A stretch of DNA of 13,606 nucleotides, from the NCBI GenBank assembly GCA_023263235.1, contig JALQXE010000176.1, positions 1 to 13,606 on the forward strand, written 5' to 3'. Each line of letters opens with the position of its first letter. The first letter of the stretch is position 1. Both the position numbers and the translations under genes were made by a program. Under the pieces are notes generated by a model. The model was not told the DNA's origin. It did no database searches and saw only the letters and a list, made by a program, of their open reading frames with translations. Of this stretch, positions 1 through 6,323 are shown piece by piece. This stretch comes from Sediminibacterium sp. (GTDB lineage: Bacteria > Bacteroidota > Bacteroidia > Chitinophagales > Chitinophagaceae).

Positions 1-644
1 ACATCTTTTGGAGCAGTCCAACCATTCAACTTGCCTTTCAATTTAATACCAATTAACTTAGGCCATTTTAATTCCCAAGCCAATCCTGCCATTACATCAC
101 ATGCATCAGCTCCACCCACACCAATTGCCAACATACCTAAACCACCCGCGTTCACTGTGTGCGAATCGGTACCAATCATCATACCACCTGGGAAGGCGTA
201 GTTTTCTAAAACTACTTGGTGAATAATACCTGCACCTGGTTTCCAGAATCCTAAACCATATTTATTAGAAACAGAAGCCAAGAAATCATACACTTCCTTG
301 CTTTCTGTTGTTGCTACTTGTAAGTCTTGTTTTGCTTCTACTTTTGCAGAGATCAAGTGATCACAATGCACCGTACTTGGTACCGCTACTTTTGGACGAC
401 CTGCTTGCATAAATTGTAATAAAGCCATTTGCGCGGTTGCATCTTGCATTGCTACACGATCTGGTGCAAAATCAACATAAGAACCACCTCTTTCGAAGCT
501 TTCTAATTTTTGATCACCATGTAAATGTGAGAACAAAATTTTCTCTGATAAAGTTAATGGACGGCCCAACATTTTACGAGCAGCTTCCACTTTGGCTGGC
601 ATTTCAGCGTACAATTTTTTGATCATTTCGATATCAAAAGCCAT
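1..644 (-). CDS. acn: Aconitate hydratase (aconitase), N-terminal part, cut by window edge
   Basis: TCA-cycle enzyme interconverting citrate and isocitrate through a [4Fe-4S] cluster in the cytoplasm. This frame is open to the left edge: 214 complete codons are present, about the first quarter to third of a normal aconitase (about 750 residues or more). It begins [16 protein letters not shown]. Substrate-binding motifs of the mitochondrial-type family are clear: [10 protein letters not shown] near 63-72 (Gln67, equivalent to Gln72 of pig-heart aconitase), VHCDHLI at 92-98 (Asp95-His96, equivalent to Asp100-His101) and GTDSHT at 158-163 (Asp160-Ser161-His162, equivalent to 165-167). The constant offset of five residues supports the ATG at 642-644 as start. 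The three cluster-binding cysteines lie in the missing part, so activity cannot be judged here. The gene diverges from the pspC-like gene. A TAnnTTTG element about 30 bases upstream is its likely promoter. Confidence in the family is very high; the gene symbol is generic. Confidence 0.96.
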   Translation of the reverse strand, partial: MAFDIEMIKKLYAEMPAKVEAARKMLGRPLTLSEKILFSHLHGDQKLESFERGGSYVDFAPDRVAMQDATAQMALLQFMQAGRPKVAVPSTVHCDHLISAKVEAKQDLQVATTESKEVYDFLASVSNKYGLGFWKPGAGIIHQVVLENYAFPGGMMIGTDSHTVNAGGLGMLAIGVGGADACDVMAGLAWELKWPKLIGIKLKGKLNGWTAPKD

Positions 645-674
645 AGGTATCAATTTAGGTGTTAAAAACTGACG

Positions 675-682
675 CAAAGGTA
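675..682 (-). promoter_or_regulatory. Bacteroidota -7 promoter element (TACCTTTG) for aconitase
   Basis: On the minus strand this octamer reads TACCTTTG and matches TAnnTTTG, the -7 element recognised by the Bacteroidota primary sigma factor. It lies 30 bases upstream of the aconitase ATG, leaving a short leader. I see no convincing TTTG -33 box at normal spacing, which is common for this sigma factor. The call rests on motif and position only. Confidence 0.6.
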
Positions 683-705
683 AGTGAAAATGCCGATTTT
701 TTTGT

Positions 706-713
706 TAGATTTG
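706..713 (+). promoter_or_regulatory. Bacteroidota -7 promoter element (TAGATTTG) for the pspC-like gene
   Basis: TAGATTTG matches TAnnTTTG on the plus strand, 23 bases before the ATG at 737. Together with the minus-strand element at 675-682 it makes a divergent promoter pair in an intergenic region of about 90 bases. No clear -33 box is visible. Confidence 0.5.
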
Positions 714-736
714 GATAGCAATAAAGGCTATTGGAC

Positions 737-955
737 ATGCAAAAAATGAGAAATTTCCTTGAATTACACGCTTTCGGCGTTTGTTCGGCCATAGGGGAGC
801 GTTTGGGCATTGCCAGTTCCAGAATCAGAACCTGGTTTATCTACATTTCATTTTTGACTTTTGGGTCGCCCGTAATACTTTATATGGTGCTTGCTTTTTG
901 GAGAAGTATTAAGCATTATATACTACAAGGGAAAAGAAATCCCCTTAAATACTAG
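737..955 (+). CDS. Short PspC-domain membrane protein
   Basis: A 72-residue protein that is essentially one PspC (phage-shock protein C) domain. It begins MQKMRNFLELHAFGVCSAIG. The family hallmark is a short amphipathic start (HAFGVCSAIGERLGI), then SRIRTWFIY and a single membrane segment around residues 33-55 (ISFLTFGSPVILYMVLAFW), ending in a basic cytoplasmic tail. In Proteobacteria PspC senses envelope stress with PspA and PspB. Bacteroidota commonly carry solitary short versions like this, whose role is not established. An in-frame TTG at 731 would add two residues. The ATG at 737 is preferred because AAAGG at 723-727 sits nine bases upstream; the ATG at 746 is also possible. No pspA or pspB is nearby. 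The gene stands alone between the divergent aconitase gene and a hairpin. Confidence 0.82.
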   Translation: MQKMRNFLELHAFGVCSAIGERLGIASSRIRTWFIYISFLTFGSPVILYMVLAFWRSIKHYILQGKRNPLKY

Positions 956-987
956 TGAAAATATAATTGGGGGTACTTAAAGTTTTA

Positions 988-1013
988 AACAACTGCGATG
1001 AATCGCAGTTGTT
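988..1013. terminator. Hairpin between convergent genes, probable bidirectional terminator
   Basis: A perfect 11-bp inverted repeat (988-998 with 1003-1013, arm AACAACTGCGA) closes on the tetraloop TGAA. It lies between the pspC-like stop at 955 and the kdsA stop at 1035, which read towards each other. On the plus strand a T-rich stretch (AATTTTTATTT) follows four bases after the stem, as in an intrinsic terminator. On the minus strand the stem is followed by TTAAAACTTT, a weaker tract. Position and symmetry suit termination from both sides. Confidence 0.75.
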
Positions 1014-1034
1014 ACTAATTTTTATTTGGATAAT

Positions 1035-1859
1035 CTATACAACTGCGTTACGTAAGCGTACTAGTTTTTCCAACAAAGGTTCCAACATTTCCAATCTTAA
1101 CATATTGGCTCCATCGCTTTTTGCAACTGCAGGGTTGGGATGTGTTTCAATAAATAATCCATCGGCGCCTGTTGCAATAGCTGCTTTTGCAATGGTTTCA
1201 ATTAAAGCAGGATTGCCACCTGTTACGCCCGAAGTTTGATTAGGCTGTTGTAAGGAATGTGTACAGTCCATGATTACAGGCACATTGTTTTCTGCCATTG
1301 CAGGAATATTTCTATAATCCACTACTAAATCCTGATAGCCAAAAGTATTTCCTCTTTCAGTTAGCATTACTTTGTGGTTGCCTGCTAATTTAATTTTATC
1401 TACCGCGAATTTCATGGAAGCGCCACTCAAAAATTGTCCCTTTTTTACATTTACAATTTTACCTGTTTCTGCAGCAGCCACTAATAAATCGGTTTGACGA
1501 CATAAAAATGCAGGGATTTGTAATATATCAATATACTGTGCAGCAATAGCAGCTTCGTCATGCGCATGAATATCGGAAGTAGTGGGAACGTTAAATTTTG
1601 CACCTACTTTTTTGATGAGTTCCATGCCAGTGTCATCACCAATACCTGTGAAAGAATTGGCGCTAGTACGGTTTGCTTTTCTATAGCTTGCTTTAAATAC
1701 ATAGGGGATACCTAAATTCTTGCAAATTGCAGAAACCTTTTCACCAATTTCCATTACTAATTCTTCACTCTCAACTACACAAGGGCCGGCGATTAAGAAA
1801 AAGTTATTGGCATCATATTGCTGATGCTTAAAATGATCTTGTAAATAATTTGGAATCAT
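1035..1859 (-). CDS. kdsA: 3-deoxy-8-phosphooctulonate synthase (KDO-8-phosphate synthase), metal-dependent class
   Basis: Condenses phosphoenolpyruvate with arabinose-5-phosphate to give KDO-8-phosphate, the precursor of Kdo in the lipopolysaccharide inner core; cytoplasmic. The 274-residue TIM-barrel protein has the family signatures LIAGPCVVES (about 22-31), PYVFKASYRKANR, PAFLCRQTDLL, VNVKKGQFLS, TERGNTFGY and FIETHPNP. The residue aligning with the metal-binding cysteine of Aquifex KdsA is Cys27 (in IAGPC). His201 (in DCTHS), Glu238 (in FIETHP) and Asp249 (in KSDG) complete the metal site, so this is the metal-dependent class rather than the E. coli metal-free class, which has Asn at the first position. 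The frame can be extended to a TTG at 1892, but that stretch contains a promoter element, so the ATG at 1857-1859 is chosen. It is the last gene of the minus-strand block and probably has its own promoter. Confidence 0.95.
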   Translation of the reverse strand: MIPNYLQDHFKHQQYDANNFFLIAGPCVVESEELVMEIGEKVSAICKNLGIPYVFKASYRKANRTSANSFTGIGDDTGMELIKKVGAKFNVPTTSDIHAHDEAAIAAQYIDILQIPAFLCRQTDLLVAAAETGKIVNVKKGQFLSGASMKFAVDKIKLAGNHKVMLTERGNTFGYQDLVVDYRNIPAMAENNVPVIMDCTHSLQQPNQTSGVTGGNPALIETIAKAAIATGADGLFIETHPNPAVAKSDGANMLRLEMLEPLLEKLVRLRNAVV

Positions 1860-1879
1860 ATTTTGCGTATTTGCGTTCA

Positions 1880-1887
1880 CAAAGGTA
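1880..1887 (-). promoter_or_regulatory. Bacteroidota -7 promoter element (TACCTTTG) for kdsA
   Basis: The minus strand reads TACCTTTG, a full match to TAnnTTTG, 20 bases upstream of the kdsA ATG at 1859 and downstream of the stop of the preceding barrel gene (1918). It overlaps the hypothetical TTG-extended N-terminus of kdsA and so argues against that extension. No -33 box is obvious. It would allow kdsA to be transcribed independently of the upstream genes. Confidence 0.55.
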
Positions 1888-1917
1888 CACAAAATACTAT
1901 ACAGCCTGCTTGGTGAC

Positions 1918-2700
1918 TTAAAATCTTAAACCCACCGTTACGCCTGCCCCTCTAATACCTGCCCATGGACCGTCAGTATTGGTTATGATGCTATTGCCAG
2001 ACACCGAAGTGCTTAATTTAAAGGGATTGGCATTGGTTTGATCAATTGCTGATTTTAGCGCATTTAATGCAGGTGTTGATATATAAGATGGGGTATTTGC
2101 TGGTAAATCTGCTTGTAATTTTCCATTAGAAGTTCCATAATGTCCACCAATGATCCAAAAGTCCAATACCAATTTGGTTAAAAGTTGGTATTGCATTCCA
2201 AAATAGGCACCCACACTTTGAGAGCGAATGGTTCCACTGAGGGTTGCTGAAGTGGAAACGGTTTGAGAGGGTAGCGCAACCCCTTGAATTGGTGCTGGAG
2301 TATAGGTGTATTTGTAATTAATGGGAGCTTCTACTTCCATATTTCCAAATCTTGCATAAGGAGCAATATATATACCCGACATTTTTTGCAATCCTAAATA
2401 AAATCTGCCTTCAAAAGTAATGGCATTGTTGGCTATCTTAAAATTGTCAAAATTTATATTAGGGTTCTCAATAAATTGTTTTGCAAGTGCTTGTAATGGT
2501 AGGTTTCTTTTAGGCATTGTAGCATAACTTGCCGAAATACTCATGAAGTGGTTTAAACTTCTTTCATATGTTATATTGTAATTCTGCAAAGCATCTGCGG
2601 ATAAATTGGTTTTTAAAATATTGTCACCCCCAATTAAACTTTGCGCATTCCCTAAATGAATGATTCCCCCAAAAAGGGCAATAAGTATAACTTTTTTCAT
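1918..2700 (-). CDS. Putative outer-membrane beta-barrel protein (DUF3575-like)
   Basis: 260 residues with a signal peptide (MKKVILIALFGGIIHLGNAQ; cleavage after Ala-19 of GNA/Q is likely), so it is exported. The mature part begins with NILKTNLSADAL and ITYERSLNHFMSISASYAT, a pattern resembling the DUF3575 group of Bacteroidota surface proteins. Amphipathic strands follow: FEGRFYLG, IYIAPYARFGNMEVE, SVGAYFGMQYQLL, LVLDFWIIGGHYG. It ends AGVTVGLRF; a C-terminal phenylalanine on an amphipathic strand is typical of BAM-inserted barrels. Loops near 130-160 and 185-245 are rich in Ser, Thr, Asn and Pro and are probably extracellular. No substrate or partner can be read. It lies 42 bases after the Rrf2 regulator on the same strand. 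A barrel fold is likely; the DUF assignment is tentative. Confidence 0.72.
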   Translation of the reverse strand: MKKVILIALFGGIIHLGNAQSLIGGDNILKTNLSADALQNYNITYERSLNHFMSISASYATMPKRNLPLQALAKQFIENPNINFDNFKIANNAITFEGRFYLGLQKMSGIYIAPYARFGNMEVEAPINYKYTYTPAPIQGVALPSQTVSTSATLSGTIRSQSVGAYFGMQYQLLTKLVLDFWIIGGHYGTSNGKLQADLPANTPSYISTPALNALKSAIDQTNANPFKLSTSVSGNSIITNTDGPWAGIRGAGVTVGLRF

Positions 2701-2742
2701 AAACGTTTTATTTTAAATTTTAGCAAACACTTAGGGGTGTGT

Positions 2743-3153
2743 TTACATCGCAATTAAATCAGCTACTGTTCTTTTGTCTAAAATGGATAAAGTATTATCC
2801 CTTACTTCCAACATTACTTTATTAATCCCGCATTTTTTCTCATTGCAAGTCTCACATTTTTTATAAAAATTTATACTTACACAAGGCAGCAACGCAATGG
2901 GACCTTCTATAGTTCTGAAAATTGCAGAAAGTTTTATTTTTTGAGGTGCAATAGCAAATAAATATCCACCATGCTTTCCTTTTTTACTTTCTAAAAACCC
3001 AGCTTTTTTTAATGCTAATAATATGTTTTCTAAAAACTTTAGCGGAATTTTTTTCTCTTCACTAATTTCAGCAATCAGGATAGGCGTTTCAGTGCCTTTT
3101 CCTGCCATATAGGAAAGCGCTTGTAATGCGTATTGTGTCTTTTTTGATAACAT
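2743..3153 (-). CDS. Rrf2-family transcriptional regulator with four-cysteine cluster
   Basis: 136-residue winged-helix regulator of the Rrf2/IscR/NsrR type, probably a DNA-binding dimer. It begins MLSKKTQYALQALSYMA, the usual first helix. The helix-turn-helix runs over about 25-55 (ILIAEISEEKKIPLKFLENI), and the wing carries KKGKHGGYLFA (58-67), the hallmark GGY/GGF motif. The sensing region has cysteines at 91, 100, 103 and 108, spaced C-x8-C-x2-C-x4-C. IscR and NsrR use three cysteines near the same place for an Fe-S cluster, so cluster binding or thiol redox sensing is plausible but not proven. The start codon is one base downstream of the dapB stop, suggesting co-translation in the parAB-dapB operon. 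Its target is unknown; the barrel gene 42 bases downstream is a candidate. No isc or suf genes are in view. Confidence 0.9.
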   Translation of the reverse strand: MLSKKTQYALQALSYMAGKGTETPILIAEISEEKKIPLKFLENILLALKKAGFLESKKGKHGGYLFAIAPQKIKLSAIFRTIEGPIALLPCVSINFYKKCETCNEKKCGINKVMLEVRDNTLSILDKRTVADLIAM

Positions 3154-3154
3154 A

Positions 3155-3871
3155 TTATAATCCTAAAACTTCTTTCATGGTAAAGATACCACTTTTATTT
3201 TTTGCAAATTCTGCAGCCAAAACAGCGCCACTGGCAAATCCTTTTCGGGTATGCGCTGTATGGGTAATTTCGATGGTATCAATAGGGGAGCTATATGCGA
3301 TGGTATGCGTTCCAGGAGCAGGGTCAATACGCTCCGAAGTAATCACCAAATCCGAAGGTGTTAATGAAGCCTCATTCACCCATTGTTTTTTTCTGCCAAG
3401 ATTAGCGAGTATTTGTTCTGCCAATGTAATTGCTGTCCCACTGGGCGCGTCCTTTTTTTCGGTATGATGAATCTCGGTCATACTTACATCATATCCGCTA
3501 TAGGGTTCCATTAATTTGGCCAATTGTTTATTAAGTTCAAAGAATAAATTAACGCCTATGCTATAATTGCTAGAGTACACCAAACATCCATTCTGGGTTT
3601 CACAAAGTGCACTAATCTCGTTCCATTTATCCAACCATCCAGTGGAACCGCTTACAACAGGCACGCCAAACTCTATGCATTTCTTTACATTTTCAAAAGC
3701 ACTCTGTGGACCCGTAAATTCAATTGCGGCTTCGGCTCTCTGTAAATTTTCTTTTGTAAAATCTGCATTATTTTCAAGATCAATTTTTAATACAATCTCG
3801 TGTCCTTTTTCTAAAGCAATTTCTTCAATTGCTTTGCCCATTTTACCGTATCCAATTAATGCTATTTTCAT
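3155..3871 (-). CDS. dapB: 4-hydroxy-tetrahydrodipicolinate reductase
   Basis: Reduces 4-hydroxy-tetrahydrodipicolinate with NAD(P)H in the lysine and meso-diaminopimelate pathway, feeding protein synthesis and peptidoglycan; cytoplasmic. The 238-residue length is shorter than E. coli DapB (273) and fits the compact form common in Bacteroidota. The N-terminal Rossmann motif is IGYGKMG (6-12). The catalytic signature EIHHTEKKDAPSGTA spans 133-147, with His135-His136 and Lys139 equivalent to His159-His160 and Lys163 of E. coli. The SGSTGW segment (74-79) and RKGFASGA near the C-terminus are also family-typical. It sits 15 bases after the DUF5683 gene and one base before the Rrf2 gene, in the parAB operon. 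No separate promoter is seen. Confidence 0.97.
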   Translation of the reverse strand: MKIALIGYGKMGKAIEEIALEKGHEIVLKIDLENNADFTKENLQRAEAAIEFTGPQSAFENVKKCIEFGVPVVSGSTGWLDKWNEISALCETQNGCLVYSSNYSIGVNLFFELNKQLAKLMEPYSGYDVSMTEIHHTEKKDAPSGTAITLAEQILANLGRKKQWVNEASLTPSDLVITSERIDPAPGTHTIAYSSPIDTIEITHTAHTRKGFASGAVLAAEFAKNKSGIFTMKEVLGL

Positions 3872-3886
3872 GATTGTTATTTTAAT

Positions 3887-4504
3887 TTATCGCGTGTGTG
3901 TATTTTTCAAATTAAACTGTATGCTTACCCCTGTTTGTCTAAGTTGAGGTTGTATCACAGGCGTTACGCGCATTGATAAGTTATCGCTTACATCAAAATC
4001 TTTTAAATGTCCAAATACTGTTGCGTCTACTACGTTTACACCCCATCCAATAAAAAACCAAAGTATGGAATAGTCCCTGTCTCTTCTAAAAATATTTCTA
4101 TAGCTCTGTAAGGAACCAATGCTTAAGCTTTTTAAGCTCGGATCAATTTTATCTACATCTGAAGCGTCTCCATTTCTTTGTTTAATTAAAGCAGTGTATG
4201 CAAATTTTGTTTTATTGTATAAGTCGTTATTATAAATGTAAGTTGAAACGGGGATTGCCAATACACCATACACAATTGGAATTTTCCAATACTGTTTGTT
4301 ATATGCTTGACCCAATCCAGGAAGCATTGCAGAATATCTTGATGCCAAGCGAGGGTTGTGACGCTTTACAGAATCAAAAAGGATTAATTGGCTACTATCA
4401 GAGGAAATTTTTGTAGGGTTCGGTTTTTTATTCACTGTTGTATCTTGGCCAAAGCAATTTGCTTGCCATCCAATTAGCAACAATAAAATAAATATTGACC
4501 TCAT
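3887..4504 (-). CDS. DUF5683 family membrane protein
   Basis: 205 residues of a Bacteroidota family with no assigned function. An N-terminal hydrophobic stretch (MRSIFILLLLIGWQANCFGQ) looks like a signal peptide. The Cys at 17 lacks a good lipobox, so a lipoprotein is not claimed. The family core begins with HNPRLASRYSAMLPGLGQAY at about 49-68, continues NKQYWKIPIVYGVLAIPVS (first membrane segment about 72-90), and has RDRDYSILWFFIGWGVNVVDATVFGHL around 140-166 (second membrane segment). The C-terminus is strand-like, ending GVSIQFNLKN. It is placed between parB and dapB with gaps of 29 and 15 bases; I recall this neighbourhood from many Bacteroidota genomes. A role linking segregation with the envelope is only a guess from position. 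Confidence 0.87.
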   Translation of the reverse strand: MRSIFILLLLIGWQANCFGQDTTVNKKPNPTKISSDSSQLILFDSVKRHNPRLASRYSAMLPGLGQAYNKQYWKIPIVYGVLAIPVSTYIYNNDLYNKTKFAYTALIKQRNGDASDVDKIDPSLKSLSIGSLQSYRNIFRRDRDYSILWFFIGWGVNVVDATVFGHLKDFDVSDNLSMRVTPVIQPQLRQTGVSIQFNLKNTHTR

Positions 4505-4533
4505 CCTGAAGGGGTTCCTTTTTAAGTTGTCTA

Positions 4534-5451
4534 CTAGCTAATGCTTACTTGCATTGCATCCAAAATGGTATTTAAGCCATTAATGTCCTGATATGAAATG
4601 GTAATAGTACCACTTCCATTTTTTTGTTGCACTAAAACTACTTTAGCAGATAAATGGCTTGATAGTTTGTCTTCTAATTTTTTATAAACAGGAGAAAGCT
4701 CGTTTTTCTTTGTTGTTTTTGGAGCTTTCCCACTCGCTGCGTTTAGTTTTTTTACCAAATCCTCAGTTTGTCGGACGGTTAAACCTTTTTCAGTTATTTC
4801 TTTGAATAAAAATAACTGTTGGTCTATTTCCTTACCAATTAAAATTTTAGCCAAACTCACACTTAAATTTCCTTTGCGCACTGCTAATTGAATGGCAGGC
4901 GGCAAGTCCAACAAACGAATATAATTGGCAACAGTAGAACGATCCTTTCCCATACGCTCCGAAACTTTTTCTTGCGTATAGTTAAGCTCTTGCATCATTC
5001 TCTGATAACTTAAAGCAACTTCTATCTCGTTTAAATCAACTCTTTGTAAGTTCTCTAACAATGCCAATTCTAATAATTCTTGGTCATTGCCTTGTCTTAT
5101 GTATGCTGGAATATCATTTAAGCCTGCTAGTTTAGCCGCACGGAATCTTCTTTCACCCGCAATTAATTGATATTTCCCATTGGGTAATAAAGCAACAGTG
5201 ATGGGTTGAATAATATCATGCAGCTTTATTGAATGTCTTAATTCTTGTAAGGCAATCTCATCAAAATCCTTTCTTGGATTTTTAGGATTTACTTGAATAT
5301 CGGCTAAAGGAATACGATTGGTAGCCACTGCTTTTTGTATGGTCTCCGCTTCTACCTTTCCTGCTGGATTTTTATAATCAGCATCAATGTTTTGCAATAG
5401 GGATCTTAAGCCCTTCCCAATCATATCTTTATTTGGCGTACTCTTGCTCAT
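4534..5451 (-). CDS. parB: Chromosome-partitioning protein ParB (CTP-dependent clamp)
   Basis: DNA-binding partner of ParA that loads at parS sites near the origin and spreads as a CTP-fuelled sliding clamp. The 305 residues begin with a flexible segment containing GKGLRSLL (12-19), the conserved stretch that stimulates ParA in this family. The CTP-binding domain shows IQPITV (81-86), LIAGERRFRAAKLAG (96-110, the GERR box) and ENLQR (133-137). A helix-turn-helix follows at about 158-181 (YTQEKVSERMGKDRSTVANY) and recognises parS. The C-terminal part (about 240-305) corresponds to the dimerisation domain, preceded by a Lys-rich linker. The start lies two bases downstream of the parA stop, so the two are co-translated. 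No convincing parS site was found in the window. Confidence 0.97.
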   Translation of the reverse strand: MSKSTPNKDMIGKGLRSLLQNIDADYKNPAGKVEAETIQKAVATNRIPLADIQVNPKNPRKDFDEIALQELRHSIKLHDIIQPITVALLPNGKYQLIAGERRFRAAKLAGLNDIPAYIRQGNDQELLELALLENLQRVDLNEIEVALSYQRMMQELNYTQEKVSERMGKDRSTVANYIRLLDLPPAIQLAVRKGNLSVSLAKILIGKEIDQQLFLFKEITEKGLTVRQTEDLVKKLNAASGKAPKTTKKNELSPVYKKLEDKLSSHLSAKVVLVQQKNGSGTITISYQDINGLNTILDAMQVSIS

Positions 5452-5453
5452 AA

Positions 5454-6254
5454 TTAATCAATTATTCTATCAGCATTACTCATTTTAGTCATGCCATTTT
5501 TTTGTAAAATTTCTTTAGCCAAGTTCAAATAGTTCACAGTACCCTTACTGTCTGCATCATATAAAATAACAGGCTTACCTACACTTGGCGCTTCGCTTAA
5601 GCGACTGTTACGATGTATAATGGTTGAAAATACCATGTCATCAAAATGCTTGCGTACTTCACCCACTACTTGATTGCTTAAACGTAAACGCGCATCATAC
5701 ATAGTCATTAAAATACCTTCAATTTGTAAATTGGGATTTAAACGGCTTTGTACAATTTTTACGGTGTTTAATAATTTTCCTAAGCCTTCCAACGCGAAAA
5801 ATTCACATTGAACGGGCACAATAACACTATCCGCGGCAACCAATGCATTTACCGTAATCAATCCTAAAGAAGGCAAACAGTCAATGATGATAAAATCGTA
5901 TTGATCTTGGATAGGGGCTAGTAATTCTTTTAAAACATTTTCTCTATTGGGGAAATTAATGAGCTCAATTTCGGCACCCACTAAGTCAATATGAGAAGGG
6001 ATTACATCTAAATGAGGTATCTCGGTTTTTAACACAATATCTGATAATGGGGTATGGTTAATCATGCCATCATACAAACTCGTGGTAATATTGTGTAAAT
6101 CAAATCCAACACCCGTAGTACTATTGGCTTGAGGGTCTGCATCAATCAATAAGGTTTTAAACTCTAAAACAGCTAAACTTGCTGCAATATTTATTGCAGA
6201 TGTGGTTTTTCCAACCCCTCCTTTTTGATTTGCAATTCCAATTATTCTTGCCAT
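5454..6254 (-). CDS. parA: Chromosome-partitioning ATPase ParA (Soj type)
   Basis: Deviant-Walker ATPase that moves ParB-parS complexes over the nucleoid. From the chosen ATG it has 266 residues, the usual chromosomal Soj length without an N-terminal repressor domain. It begins MARIIGIANQKGGVGKTTSA: deviant Walker A KGGVGKTT at 11-18, with signature Lys11 and catalytic Lys16. LLIDADPQANST at 35-46 is the Walker A' box, and FIIIDCLPSLGLITVNAL from 121 carries Walker B Asp125. The frame is open to a TTG at 6281, but that overlaps a promoter element, and family members start right before the first beta strand, so the ATG at 6252-6254 is preferred. It is the first gene of the parA-parB-DUF5683-dapB block and is transcribed divergently from the metallophosphoesterase. 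Confidence 0.97.
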   Translation of the reverse strand: MARIIGIANQKGGVGKTTSAINIAASLAVLEFKTLLIDADPQANSTTGVGFDLHNITTSLYDGMINHTPLSDIVLKTEIPHLDVIPSHIDLVGAEIELINFPNRENVLKELLAPIQDQYDFIIIDCLPSLGLITVNALVAADSVIVPVQCEFFALEGLGKLLNTVKIVQSRLNPNLQIEGILMTMYDARLRLSNQVVGEVRKHFDDMVFSTIIHRNSRLSEAPSVGKPVILYDADSKGTVNYLNLAKEILQKNGMTKMSNADRIID

Positions 6255-6278
6255 AAAATGAGTATCCTTAATTTCTGC

Positions 6279-6286
6279 CAAAAATA
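6279..6286 (-). promoter_or_regulatory. Bacteroidota -7 promoter element (TATTTTTG) for parA
   Basis: The minus strand reads TATTTTTG, a match to TAnnTTTG, 24 bases upstream of the parA ATG at 6254. It overlaps the hypothetical TTG start at 6281, which argues that translation begins at the ATG. It is one arm of an inverted repeat with the divergent element at 6300-6307. Confidence 0.6.
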
Positions 6287-6299
6287 AGGCTTTTGGGCC

Positions 6300-6307
6300 T
6301 ATTTTTG
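6300..6307 (+). promoter_or_regulatory. Bacteroidota -7 promoter element (TATTTTTG) for the metallophosphoesterase
   Basis: TATTTTTG on the plus strand matches TAnnTTTG and ends 16 bases before the ATG at 6324, a short leader like the others here. It is identical to the parA element on the opposite strand, with 13 bases between the two octamers. No -33 box is evident at standard spacing. Confidence 0.55.
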
Positions 6308-6323
6308 TGCTTTAAATCCCCGT

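Noticed and set aside
437..622. Plus-strand open frame of 61 codons inside aconitase
   Set aside because: It lies antisense to a strongly conserved coding region and has no recognisable protein features; it is a shadow frame.
967..1239. Plus-strand open frame of 90 codons over the pspC-kdsA junction
   Set aside because: It runs through the hairpin and is antisense to conserved kdsA sequence, with no family resemblance.
3126..3947. Plus-strand frames antisense to dapB (113 and 126 codons)
   Set aside because: They are complementary to a fully conserved enzyme, with no promoter or ribosome-binding site. The cysteine-rich, membrane-like look comes from the complement of dapB codons.
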